DNA of 64,000 nucleotides from NCBI GenBank assembly GCA_034359265.1, contig CP136891.1, forward strand, positions 87,996,001 through 88,060,000, in the 5' to 3' direction. A program made the position numbers and the translations under genes. This DNA comes from Canna indica (taxonomy: Eukaryota > Streptophyta > Magnoliopsida > Zingiberales > Cannaceae). The notes below the pieces were generated by a model. The model was not told the origin of the DNA. It saw only the letters and a program-made list of their open reading frames with translations, and did not search any database. Shown one piece after another: positions 50,666-59,641 of this stretch; the stretch's first letter is position 1; the number at the start of each line of letters is the position of its first letter.

Positions 50666-51640
50666 GTAAGGCATTTCTTTGGAGGTATTGTACCTATGAG
50701 CCAAAAGGGTCCCAAGACCAATGATGTTTTGAAGGATTAAAGTGTTGGGGAAAAATAACTCAAGGCTGAATTGGGTTGTTAGATCAGGTAATTCAACAAT
50801 CACCTTAGTTTTTTTAGTGCAGAAATTTGATTAAATTTGAGTTCCCCCAAATGCTTCAAGAGCTTTCTCCGATTCGATTGTTACGCAGGGAAAGCCAGTG
50901 ATAGATTGACAGGCCAAAGACAAAAGCAGCAGCAGTAGCTTTAAGAGCTTTCACGAGTTGTAATGCAGGAAAGAGAAAGCCAAAGACGAGAGAAGGGGAT
51001 TCAAAAATTAAAGAATGGGAAGGGATCACTTACTGTTATAATAGGATCCCATGAATCCTCACGATGACGACGAAGGGACCACTTACTTAATGGACCACTC
51101 AAAAGCATTGCTGGCAGATTGCATGGGCTGTTGCCAGCTATCCATGCTGCTGCAGCACGAGCAGATGGCATGGGCAGTGCTTGACTATCTTTTTAGTGCA
51201 ACACTTAAAATCATGACAACTATATTAATAACTCTTTGAGATTGGACGTAGAAATAATTTTTCAGCATAATGATAAGCAAAACTAACCTACTTTGGACAT
51301 TTGATTCGAAAAAGTACATTGACTTTATTTGAGGCCCAAGCTCCGGCCTCAAAGCAAAGGCCTGCACGGGCCTTGGACATTTCGCACGCCACCGCTTACT
51401 CTTCAAGCTGCAGGCGGCAGACTGCACGCCTGCAGTCAACGCAACGGGAGGCAGCACACCTCGCGAGGTTGCATTCCTCACGAGTCGCCGCTAGCTGTGA
51501 ATAGCAACTTTGAAATTCCAATAATACCCTTGAATTTGAAATTTTCGTTTATTAAAAGATAAACTTCAGACTCATTTCTTCCGCATCCCCTTTCTTTTTC
51601 TGTCTAAATTCCCAAACCTCATCCTCTTCTTCGCTACGAA
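50666..51640. repeat. Single-copy unit T in inverted orientation
   Basis: Reverse complement of 19338-20070 and 15640-16040. It contains the uninterrupted solo-LTR target near 51150 (TATCCATGCTGCTGCAGCAC). No gene is called; the frame at 51185-51481 crosses palindromic sequence. Confidence 0.75.
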
Positions 51641-51644
51641 TGGG

Positions 51645-51950
51645 TGCTCCCTCCCAGCCCATTCGCCGCCACTTCCCATCCCTTCCTCCCCAGCGTCCTG
51701 CCCCGTGCTCTTCCTCCTCCGACCGACCTTACTCCACCGCCCAAAAAGGCGCCATTCTCGACGTACCACCATCTCTCTAGTGTACTCATCCAGCTCAGGT
51801 GACGGATCGGCGAGGTTTGATTGCGTTTGCATCTAGTTTCGCGGGACGGCTCAAGAAGGAGACCGGGCTCAATATTGATAGCGCCAAGGCCACCGAAGAT
51901 GTCGCCAAGAATGCCCAAGCTGCAGTTTATCGGTAGAATATGTTTATCGA
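51645..51950 (+). pseudogene. FTSHI4: FTSHI4 exon-1 fragment (right copy)
   Basis: Sense orientation: a Ser/Pro/Arg-rich transit-like start, then after a shift GLIAFASSFAGRLKKETGLN and IDSAKATEDVAKNAQAAVYR, followed by a stop codon at about 51936. Nearly identical to 15265-15590 in reverse. The continuation DRFRLELL, seen in the 7.6-kb copy, is missing. Confidence 0.7.
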
Positions 51951-52029
51951 GTTCATAACATCTTAGGATATCCAATTTCTTTTTGTGGTAACTTGCAACC
52001 ATCTTCTCCATAGTTTATCGGTAGAATAG

Positions 52030-52817
52030 GTTTATCGAGTCCATGATTACCCTGCAAGACATTATTGATGTCCTAGATAAAGAGTTGTTAGAGGGCATGG
52101 GGGTACTGTTAACAGAGGAAGAGCAACAGAAGTGTGAATCGAACGTATGTACTTCGTTGTAAAAGTTTTACCAGCATTATTGGACTTTTGTCCCCATTTT
52201 TTTTCCCTTCATATAACAGGTTGCCTTTGAGACACGGAGACTGCTAGCTGTGCATGAAGAAGTTGGACATATATTGCTGGCTCATTTATTTCCTCGCTTT
52301 GATTGGCATGCATTCTCACAACTACTTCCTGGGGGAAAGGTAGCCGTGCTTCTAATTTATATATCATCCAGCGAGTAGCCACCGGATCAATTCTATCATT
52401 AAGCTTTACAAGTCCTTGTCTTATTTATTATCAGGAAACTGCAATATCTGTATTTTACCCTAGGGAAGATACGGTGGATCAAGGATACACTACTTTTGGG
52501 TACATGAAGATGCAAATGGTAGTTGCGCATAGTGGACGGCGTGCTGAACAAATTGTTTTTGGTGATGGCATCACTGATGGAGGAAGATATGATATTGAAA
52601 AAATAACTTTTTACTCGAGAGCTTACAAGGGTAATAAGACCATTTTGTATGTTAATGATTCTTATTATTTCCTATAGCATTTAACTTCTCTTTGTTTATA
52701 GTATATTGAAGAGACAGAAGATCTTGCAATGAAGGGTTTATTGTCAGCGATGATTCAAGATGCTGCATCAAGTCTTTATATCTTTGTCCATCAAGATGCA
52801 ACCCATCGACCAGGTCA
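52030..52817 (+). pseudogene. FTSHI4: FTSHI4 M41-region exons (right copy), open but incomplete
   Basis: Four exons with GT-AG borders: about 52030-52144 (MITLQDIIDVLDKELLEGMG, ending KCESN), 52220-52339 (LLAVHEEVGHILLAHLFPRF and FDWHAFSQLLPGGK), 52435-52630 (ETAISVFYPREDTVDQGYTT and VVAHSGRRAEQIVFGDGITD) and 52702-52817 (YIEETEDLAMKGLLSAM). No stop codon interrupts any of them. An exon normally present between the third and fourth is absent, as are the AAA-domain exons. The zinc motif is HEEVGH, not HEXXH. The first exon keeps the 12 bases lost from the left copy. A transcript could still be spliced, but the product would be a partial M41 domain. Confidence 0.8.
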
Positions 52818-52930
52818 GATAACAATTACAAATAATGATGATATCCCGTCCACCAAAATAATGATAACAATTAAAAATAGAGACTCAGGTCATATAACAC
52901 CTAGTAAGGAAACATCCCAACTCTAGCTGC

Positions 52931-53186
52931 AGAATTAATTCACGGGTCATATATACTCGGGTTTGCTACTTGAGTAACTCCAGAATTCAATACACTTAAA
53001 CTTTTTTCTATATAAAGAGTCTTCACGGGTGAGATACAGATGCTAGTAAGAATTCAATATTTTTATTAATCTAATTAATTTAAATATTTTAACTTTACAT
53101 TAATTATCACAAATGATAATTAAAAAATCTATATAAATCGATATCAATCTGAATCAATTATTAATCCTCGTCAACATAAAAAAAAC
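52931..53186 (+). promoter_or_regulatory. CC-gene promoter region before a truncated copy
   Basis: Contains TTCACGGGTGAGATACAGAT, ATTATCACAAATGATAAT and TCTATATAAATCGATATC (TATA at about 53133), in the order typical of the family. Confidence 0.55.
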
Positions 53187-53261
53187 ATGACTGTACATGT
53201 GATCTTGCTGATCATTTTTGGCGCTAGCGACTATTCAAGATGTTGCAATAAAGACATATAA
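53187..53261 (+). pseudogene. Truncated CC peptide, 24 residues
   Basis: The ATG lies about 50 bases after the TATA box. The frame reads a short hydrophobic start and ends in SRCCNKDI and a TAA, so only the first CC(N)KD half-module is left. Family membership rests on promoter position, the signal-like start and the CCNKD motif. It may be a degenerate gene or a very short peptide; degenerate is more likely. Confidence 0.55.
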
Positions 53262-53746
53262 GGACTTGTTGAAATATTTTAAATCGTCGTTAGCATTAGT
53301 ATTCATCACGAAAATGATGAGAATAATGACGAGAACAATCATTATGTTTTCAATTTTTGTTGGTCAAAATTGAACAATTGATGTGGATGGACATCTATTT
53401 ATATATATACTTTTAATAATCGTTACTAATAATTAATTTAAAAATAAAATATTGATTTTAATTAGATTTGTGAAAAGCAAGTTGGATTTGTTTGGGTATT
53501 CTATCTTAAAACTTCATTCTTAGTTTTATAAGGGTTAATAAATTTAGCAAACCATATATAATATTAGAACTTCATAAATGGTAGGTTACATTGACACGGT
53601 AGTACATATAAAGAAGTAAAATAAAAATTAAGAATTTACTAAAACATGAACTTAAGTAATTTAGTCCTATTGACTTCTAAAATATAAAGGTACCTATAGA
53701 TATAAATAATTTTTATTTAATGATAATCGCTTCGTGCTTAGCAGCA

Positions 53747-53926
53747 CTAGCGGATCTCCTTGTTGCAGCATGGACGTTCATCCATCTGCACTTCCACCAT
53801 CGGTTGTGGTGTCAATGCTTTAGTGCCACTACAAGTTCTGTCTTCCTTGTTGCAGCAGTGGGAATCATCGATTACGACGAAAGTCATCATACAGATAATG
53901 AGTACGATCACGATTGTAGTCTTCAT
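53747..53926 (-). CDS. CC peptide with a stop before the final cysteine pair
   Basis: 59 residues from the ATG at 53926: signal peptide MKTTIVIVLIICMMTFVVID, then a first module reduced to CC...C (CCNKEDRTCS), a linker with VEVQMDERP, and CCNKEIR. TAG then takes the place of the next residue; TGC TGC TAA follow directly, so the terminal CC pair is lost by one stop codon. A TATA box is at about 53980. Longer frames reaching upstream to 53980 would cross the TATA region and are not preferred. It is either a young pseudogene or a shortened peptide. Confidence 0.6.
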   Translation of the reverse strand: MKTTIVIVLIICMMTFVVIDDSHCCNKEDRTCSGTKALTPQPMVEVQMDERPCCNKEIR

Positions 53927-54596
53927 GAATTTTTCTTTTCTTGTTGTTGGAAATGAGTAAACATTTGATGCGGAGAACATTGATTTATATAATTTTTTAA
54001 ATTATTATTAGTAAAAATTAATTTAAAAATTAAATATTAAATTCAGTTAGATTAATTATCTCATCACTCAGATATTTTAAGTAAGAAAAAAAAGATAAAG
54101 TGTATTCAATTTTATTTGACTTGTTACTTACTTTTGTAATTAAATTTAGAATATTTTCTCATCGGATGTTATCTAATCTAAATTTTTTTCTATATCTTGG
54201 TGATGGATATCAATACTTTCTCTACATGGTCACGAGATAAACAAAAAGGTCTTGATGGACATTGAGAAAACTACATGCGCATGAATCAAAATTAGTGGTA
54301 GTTTATCCTGGTATTCATGCAGATGCAATCTCCCCGATGTTCATCAAAACCTCTTTGAATATTCTGTGACTTGATAAGAAAGTAGTTGTAGTCTAACACC
54401 TATCATCAAAATATAGATAAAAATTAAAAATAAAAATTCAATGAGAAAATATTATAAATTTAACTACAGAAATAAGTTATGAATCAGATAAAATTAAATA
54501 CATTTTAACTTTATTCCTACTTAAGGAATTTTCACGTGTGAAATAGATGTGAGATAATTAATTTAATTGATTTTAATATTTAAATTTGAAATAGTC

Positions 54597-54824
54597 CTAC
54601 TTTATTCCTACTTTGAAATAGTGTATCACCTTGTTGCAGCATGGACGTTCGTCCATCTTCACTTCCACCGTTGGTGCCGATGCTTCAGTAGTAGCATAAG
54701 CAGTGTTGCAACAAACTCTTAAATGTATGTTGCAGCAGTTGCGATCGTCGGGATGGTCGAGAAAGACAGATGTCATCACACAGATGCTTAAACATAACAT
54801 AAGCATAATTACGTAACTAAACAT
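54597..54824 (-). CDS. CC peptide whose N-terminus derives from a neighbour's 3' UTR
   Basis: 75 residues. The mature-like part has DDRNCCNIHLRVCC, a linker with TVEVKMDERP and a single CC in PCCNKVIHYF; the C-terminal CC pair is replaced by HYFKVGIK. The first 12 or so codons (ATG at 54824) are not the usual signal exon: they match the 3' flank of other copies (ATTATGCTTATGTTATGTTT, as at 57075-57094). They still encode a hydrophobic start, MFSYVIMLMLCLSICVMTSV. No TATA promoter of its own is present; it lies directly in the 3' flank of the copy at 54909-55121, on the same strand. Expression, if any, would be by readthrough. Confidence 0.5.
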   Translation of the reverse strand: MFSYVIMLMLCLSICVMTSVFLDHPDDRNCCNIHLRVCCNTAYATTEASAPTVEVKMDERPCCNKVIHYFKVGIK

Positions 54825-54908
54825 AACATAAATAAACTTAAAAAGTGCTAAAACATAACTATTAATAATTATTATTATAAAAGGACACCCGCTCCGTGCT
54901 TAGCAGCA

Positions 54909-55121
54909 TCAGCGGTTATCCTTGTTGCAGCATGGATTAACATCCATATGCACTTCCACCATGGTCGATGGTGGTGCCGGTGCCGGTGCCAATGGTTCAG
55001 TAGTGCCGCAACAAATTCTTACATCCTTGTTCCAGCCGTGGTGATCGTTGAGAGCGATAGAAGTCATCACACATATCATCAGTAGTATCATCATGGTAGG
55101 AGAGGAATGAATGAGGTCCAT
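54909..55121 (-). CDS. CC peptide with lost first pair and stop before the final pair
   Basis: 70 residues from the ATG at 55121, or shorter from the internal ATGATG at about 55094, which matches the core of the normal signal peptide. The usual start ATGAAGAC has been deleted. The first pair CC is changed to GW (HHGWNKDVRICC), the linker is Pro/Ala-rich with VEVHMDVNP, and CCNKDNR is followed by TGA and then TGC TGC TAA. The stop sits at the same codon as in the 53747 copy. Upstream, its signal-coding start is tandemly repeated. Probably decaying. Confidence 0.5.
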   Translation of the reverse strand: MDLIHSSPTMMILLMICVMTSIALNDHHGWNKDVRICCGTTEPLAPAPAPPSTMVEVHMDVNPCCNKDNR

Positions 55122-55270
55122 CAGTCATCACACATATCATCAGTAGTATTATCATGGTGGGAGAGGAATGGTTGGAGAGGAATGAATGAGGTCCATCAGT
55201 CATCACACGTATCATCAGTAGTATCATCATGGTAGTCTTAAAGGTTGGAGAGAAATGAATAATGGAGGTA
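55064..55270 (-). repeat. Triplicated signal-peptide start of a CC gene
   Basis: TCATCACAC begins at 55064, 55125 and 55200. Each unit (61-75 bp) carries the reverse complement of the leader and the first codons of the signal peptide (ATCATCAGTAGTATCATCAT) with the leader GGAGAGGAATGAATGAGG. These are internal duplications of one gene start. Confidence 0.8.
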
Positions 55271-55304
55271 GATGGACGGTAGTCTTCATGGTTGGAGAGG
55301 AATG

Positions 55305-55435
55305 AATAATCTAGGTTGATGGACGGTGATTTATATAGATATTTTGATTATTATTAATGATAATTAATTAAAAAAATAAACGTAAAATTTAATTAGTTTA
55401 ATCATTTCATAGTCCGTGAAGATTCTTTAATAGGA
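55305..55435 (-). promoter_or_regulatory. CC-gene promoter (minus strand)
   Basis: The reverse complement contains TTAATTAATTATCATTAATA and CTATATAAATCACCGTCCAT, with the conserved CACGGACTATGAAATGATTA further upstream. It faces the copies at 54.6-55.1 kb. Confidence 0.7.
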
Positions 55436-55499
55436 AAAAAGTAAAAATCTATTCAATTATATATAAATTGTAGTTAAATTTAGAATGTATTCTTAAAAG

Positions 55500-55808
55500 C
55501 TACCTTAGCAGATAGCCTGGGTTTCTGCCACAGCACAGGCAGATGGCATGGGCAGCTGGCTGACCATGCTGCCGCGTGCATATCCCACCACTACGAAGGC
55601 TTTCTGACTTTACATGAAAGGGACAAAAATATTTCATTCCTGATTAATCTATTGTTTTAAGTACAAGTGTTGCTAATTTTTCTTGTTCCTCTTATTTCTT
55701 TAATTGCTTTTTTTTTGCCTTGAGTGTGTGGTTTAGGCTGTATTCAAGTGTTTTTACTTGCCACTGTCGAATTCATGGGCTCTGATACCTGATTATTACT
55801 TTACAGAT
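55500..55808. repeat. Non-coding segment shared with 27.6-27.9 and 59.1-59.4 kb
   Basis: Contains CAGATGGCATGGGCAGCTGG and TGATACCTGATTATTACTTT. At its right end it truncates the next CC copy. No gene. Confidence 0.75.
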
Positions 55809-55979
55809 TTAACAAAGTGGTGCTGCCGGTGGTGGTGCCGCTGCCGGTGGTGGTGCCACTGCTTCAGTAGTGCCGCAACAAAGTCTTACATCCTTGTTGC
55901 AGCGGTTGTAATCGTCGAGAGCGACAGAAACAGAAGTCATCACACATATCATCAGTAGTATCATCATGGTAGTCTTTAT
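55809..55979 (-). pseudogene. CC peptide copy with lost start codon and truncated 3' end
   Basis: Almost identical to the intact gene at 56773 but the ATG is ATA (55977-55979). Translation could begin only at the internal ATG at 55967, giving 52 residues. The first pair is changed from CC to RC (YNRCNKDVRLCC), and the gene ends after LC where foreign sequence supplies TAA. It faces the intact copy head to head. Confidence 0.8.
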
Positions 55980-56730
55980 GGTTGGAGTGGAATGAACAAT
56001 AGATGGACGGTGATTGATATAGATATGTTGATCACTATTAATGATAATTAATTAAAAAATTAAACTTAAAATTTAATTAGATTAATCATTTCATCACCCG
56101 TGAAGATTTTTTCATAGGAAAAAAAGAAGTAAAAGTCTATTCAAATATATATGAACTGTAGTTAATTTTAGAATGTATTCTTAAAAGCTATGTTGACAGA
56201 TGACCTAGGTTGCTGCCGGCTGCAGCATGGTCAGCATTAAAAAATTAAACTTAAAATTTAATTAGATTAATCATTTCATCACCCGTGAAGATTCTTTAAT
56301 AGGAAAAAAAAGAAGTAAAAGTCTATTCAATTATATATGAACTATAGTTAAATTTAGAATGTATTCTTAAAAGCTATGTTGGCAGATGGCCTGGGTTGCT
56401 GCCAGCTGCAGCATGGACAGCTGGCTGACCATGCTGCCGCGTGCATATCATTCCTGATTTTTTACATCGTGATGAAATGATTAATCTAATTAAATTTTAA
56501 GTTTAATTTTTTAATGCTGACCATGCTGCAACTGGCAGCAACCCAGGCCATCTGCCAACATAGCTTTTAAGAATACATTCTAAATTTAACTACAGTTCAT
56601 ATATAATTGAATAGATTTTTACTTCTTTTTTTTCCTATTAAAGAATCTTCATGGGTGATGAAATGATTAATCTAATTAAATTTTAAATTTAATTTTTTAA
56701 TTAATTATCATTAATAGTGATCCATATATC
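55980..56730. repeat. Inverted repeat between two head-to-head CC genes
   Basis: Both sides hold the CC promoter: reversed at about 55985-56110 and direct at about 56640-56740. The segment from the conserved CACCCGTGAAGATT to TTGCTGCCGGCTGCAGCATG is duplicated in tandem on the left (about 56090-56230 and 56275-56410). The symmetry centre is near 56450. It acts as a bidirectional promoter region in layout. Confidence 0.75.
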
Positions 56731-56738
56731 TATATAAA
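56731..56738 (+). promoter_or_regulatory. TATA box of the intact CC gene
   Basis: TATATAAA, followed by TCACCGTCCATC, 42 bases before the ATG. The spacing leaves a leader of only about 10-15 bases. Confidence 0.65.
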
Positions 56739-56772
56739 TCACCGTCCATCTATTGTTCATTCCACTCCAACC

Positions 56773-56985
56773 ATGAAGACTATCATGATGATACTACTGA
56801 TGATATGTGTGATGACTTCTGTTTCTGTCGCTCTCGACGATTACAACTGCTGCAACAAGGATGTAAGACTTTGTTGCGGCACTACTGAAGCAGCGGCACC
56901 ACCACCGGCAGCGGCACCACCACCGGCAGCACCACTTTGTTGCGGCAGTCCATGTTGTAATAAGCATATCCGCTTTTGCTGCTAA
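56773..56985 (+). CDS. Secreted CC-X6-CC peptide, intact member with extra CC pair
   Basis: 70 residues. Signal peptide: MKTIMMILLMICVMTSVSVA. Mature part: CCNKDVRLCC, an Ala/Pro linker with two copies of APPPAA, then CCGSPCCNKHIRFCC ending at the stop codon. That is five adjacent cysteine pairs, ten cysteines, with the second module preceded by an extra CCGSP. The start is fixed by the signal peptide, the TATA box and conservation with other copies. It is one of two fully intact members (the other is at 6983). Secretion is well supported by sequence; the role is unknown. Defensive, signalling or metal-binding roles are all possible and I cannot choose. Confidence 0.8.
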   Translation: MKTIMMILLMICVMTSVSVALDDYNCCNKDVRLCCGTTEAAAPPPAAAPPPAAPLCCGSPCCNKHIRFCC

Positions 56986-57240
56986 GAACGGAGAAGGTAT
57001 CATTTTATAATAATAATAATCAGTTATGTTTTAGTATTTTTAAAGTTTATTTATGTTATGTTTAGGTACGTAGTAATTATGCTTATGTTATGTTTAAGCA
57101 GTAGATTAGTATTTAACTTTTTTATATGTACTGCGTGCGTGTCTTTGTAAGTCTTTGTAGAATATAATTTTACGAACTTACTTTAATATTACGTATAATA
57201 TTTTTCTATCTTTTTTAATAAAAGATAGACGAAAAATAAG
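56986..57240. other. 3' flank of the CC gene
   Basis: AT-rich, with TTATGTTATGTTTA reiterations as at 7184-7330. Contains GTAATTATGCTTATGTTATG, the sequence reused as coding in the 54597 copy. Confidence 0.7.
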
Positions 57241-57654
57241 AAAAATAACTCAAAGACCTATCCTTTTAAGCCCTGGCGCCTCTCTGCAACACGCCGCCCA
57301 ATATCCAGTAATTATTTTTACCATATCTTCCTAACCTTGTCTGTTGTGTATGATGTCAGTTCCTTTCCCTTTAACTTTTAATAAGTTGGTAGGTCATTTT
57401 AGAGAACTTCTAGTGCCAGTTGAGTATGAGTTTAAATAAAACGTGTCAGATCACTATCTTAGCTTGCAAGCAAACTACTACTATAAGCAAGGCTAAATTA
57501 AGGTGATTGATCAGTATAATATATATTTGTCATTTTGTTTGACTGATCTCATGCCTATACTAAAATTTAAATTTGATTGGAATTAATTTAATATGCATGA
57601 TATTAAATGTATATCAAATTTAGGGTCTGCATAGATATACAGATCTACTGCTTC

Positions 57655-57686
<32 letters not shown>

Positions 57687-58018
57687 GCTAATTGACAACA
57701 TTATAATTAAACAATCTAAAGCATACAGGCATCTGTCTGTGAGGAGATATACCATTCCGAATATATAGGATTCTATAAAATTGATAAAATATTACTGTTT
57801 TTTGAAAAAGTAAGTAAAGCATTTATTTTAATGGTTTCACCAAACCGTTAAGGCACTTGGGCTGTAATTTTTGGCTCAATAAATGAGACCTTACATGCTG
57901 TGTAATTGTAATTTAAATAAATTGCCTTTTTTTTATTGGACTGTTATTGTGATGAGCCCAATGCTGTTAATAGGCTTGATATCATTGATTGGCTAAATTT
58001 TTAAATCAACATCTAAGT
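57241..58018. repeat. Copy of 36850-37600 including module M
   Basis: Direct repeat with few substitutions; the (AT)n run (57663-57687) is shorter than in the other copies. No gene. Confidence 0.85.
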
Positions 58019-58540
58019 CGTACAATTATGAAATAATGTTGACATAATATATATAAAAAATGAAATGAAAAGAAAAGAAAAAGAAAAATTATATGTGAGG
58101 ATGCTTCACATCTTCGCATAGTTCCTTAATTAATTTCTTTTTGTTTCTTTGCAAAAAAAAATATATATATTTGTCACCAAGGAATGACAATGGTAAGTGA
58201 CTAAGTACACCACCCATGCACTAATTAAGTCATTCTTGCAATAATTGCATTACGTCAACAAAATGATAAAAGCTATCGTGATTCGTGAGCGATCATCTTC
58301 ACAAGCATCAACATATCATCATCCGACCAACTCATTCATCATTTACGATGCTTTCCCCACGGAGTAAAACTGGGAATAAAAAAAGAGAAAAATAAATACA
58401 ACACAGAAAAAGACACTGCAATCATAGGAGACATAAGATCTCACTATACCTGGACTCTTAACAACACCTACACTATCACGACAAATCTCACATAGGCTCC
58501 CTCACCATACCTAGAACTAGGTCTTGCTTTGATACTATTT
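58019..58540. other. AT-rich spacer, no gene
   Basis: Unique in the window. The right end, CTTGCTTTGATACTATTT, resembles sequence commonly found next to plant LTR retrotransposon ends. Confidence 0.5.
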
Positions 58541-58783
58541 TGTTACAAACCGCTTGATGGGATAACTGACTCATCAACTTCATAGACCAACCCATTGGCC
58601 TAATTAAAATGCTCAAGCTAAAGTTTAATCATCCCACTTGAGTTTTGATCTCACTATCAAGACCCAAGTCAAGTTACCACATAACACCAAATCATCCACA
58701 CATAGCACCAACACCTATCAAGCCTTATAAATCAAGACCAAATCCAACATACTTCCGATGTGGGACATAACGGGGGTATTACA
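58541..58783. mobile_element. LTR-like remnant, 243 bp
   Basis: Starts TGTTACAAAC and ends CGGGGGTATTACA, with GATGTGGGACATAAC shortly before the end, as in many plant LTRs. No target duplication is seen (TATTT against ATCTC) and no internal region follows, so this is an unproven remnant. Confidence 0.5.
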
Positions 58784-59500
58784 ATCTCCCCCACTTATGT
58801 CTTGACGTCCTCGTCAAGATCAAACTCAAGTCTAACACATAGCCCAAAATCACACCCAAGTCTAAATCTTATTTAATTAACCCTAATTCTCTCTCTAATT
58901 TTTTTATCTCCCTCTCGTAATTTCTGTAGCAGCGGCGGGAGGAAGATCAGGATCCTCATCCCGTGTCTTGAGGAAGATTAGGATCCTCATCCCATGCATT
59001 TTCTCCAACATAAGAATTATCTTGAATAAGTTGACCCCCACGTCCTTCAACACACTTTATTACATTTAGTCCTTTAGGCATTCTCTTCCTCCACATATAT
59101 ATATAAAGTAATAATCAGGTATCAGAGGCCATGAATTCGGCAGTGGCAACTGACAAGTAAAAACACGTGAATACAACCTTAACCACCCACTCAAGGCAAA
59201 AAAAAGCAATTAAATAAACAAGGGGAACAAGAAAAATTAGCAACACTTGTAATTAAAACAAAATATTAATCAAGAATGAAATATTTTTGTCACCTACGAT
59301 GTAAAAAAGTCAAAAGCCTTCGTAGTGGTGGGATATGAACGAATAAGCATGGTCAGCCAACTACCCATGCCATCGGCCCGTGCTGCAGCAGCAGGTGCAT
59401 CTGCCAACGTAGCTTTTGAGTATACATTCTAAATTTAACTACAATTCATATATATAATTGAATAGACTTTTATTTTTTTCCTATTAAAGAATCTTCACGG
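58784..59500. repeat. Mosaic of copied segments, no gene
   Basis: 58795-58830 has CACTTATGTCTTGACGTCC, typical of sequence next to LTRs. About 58950-59110 copies 20690-20880 with a short internal duplication (AGGATCCTCATCCC occurs twice). 59110-59420 copies 27600-27910. The stretch near 58880-58940 loosely resembles the start of the solo LTR. Confidence 0.6.
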
Positions 59501-59641
59501 GCGATGAACTAATTAGTTAAATGATATAATTAGTTTAATTTAATTTAACGTTTAATTTTTTAATTAATTATCATTAATAATGATCAAAATATTTATATAA
59601 ATCACCGTCCATCTACCTCGATTATTCATTCCTTTCCAACC
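59501..59641 (+). promoter_or_regulatory. CC-gene promoter and leader
   Basis: TTAATTAATTATCATTAATA, TGATCAAAATATTTATATAA (TATA at about 59593-59600) and ATCACCGTCCATCTACC, with the ATG 42-48 bases after the TATA box. Confidence 0.7.

Larger units (their letters stand above)
48047..52930. repeat. Inverted copy of 14270-22655, without solo LTR or tandem duplicate
   Basis: Running left to right it matches, in reverse, the LINE 3' part, the non-coding segment, the FTSHI4 middle exons, a single copy of tandem unit T, FTSHI4 exon 1 and the M41 exons. It lacks the LTR and the hAT-like MITE and has one T unit, so it resembles the state before those events. The left edge is a break inside LINE sequence at 48047. 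Confidence 0.9.
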
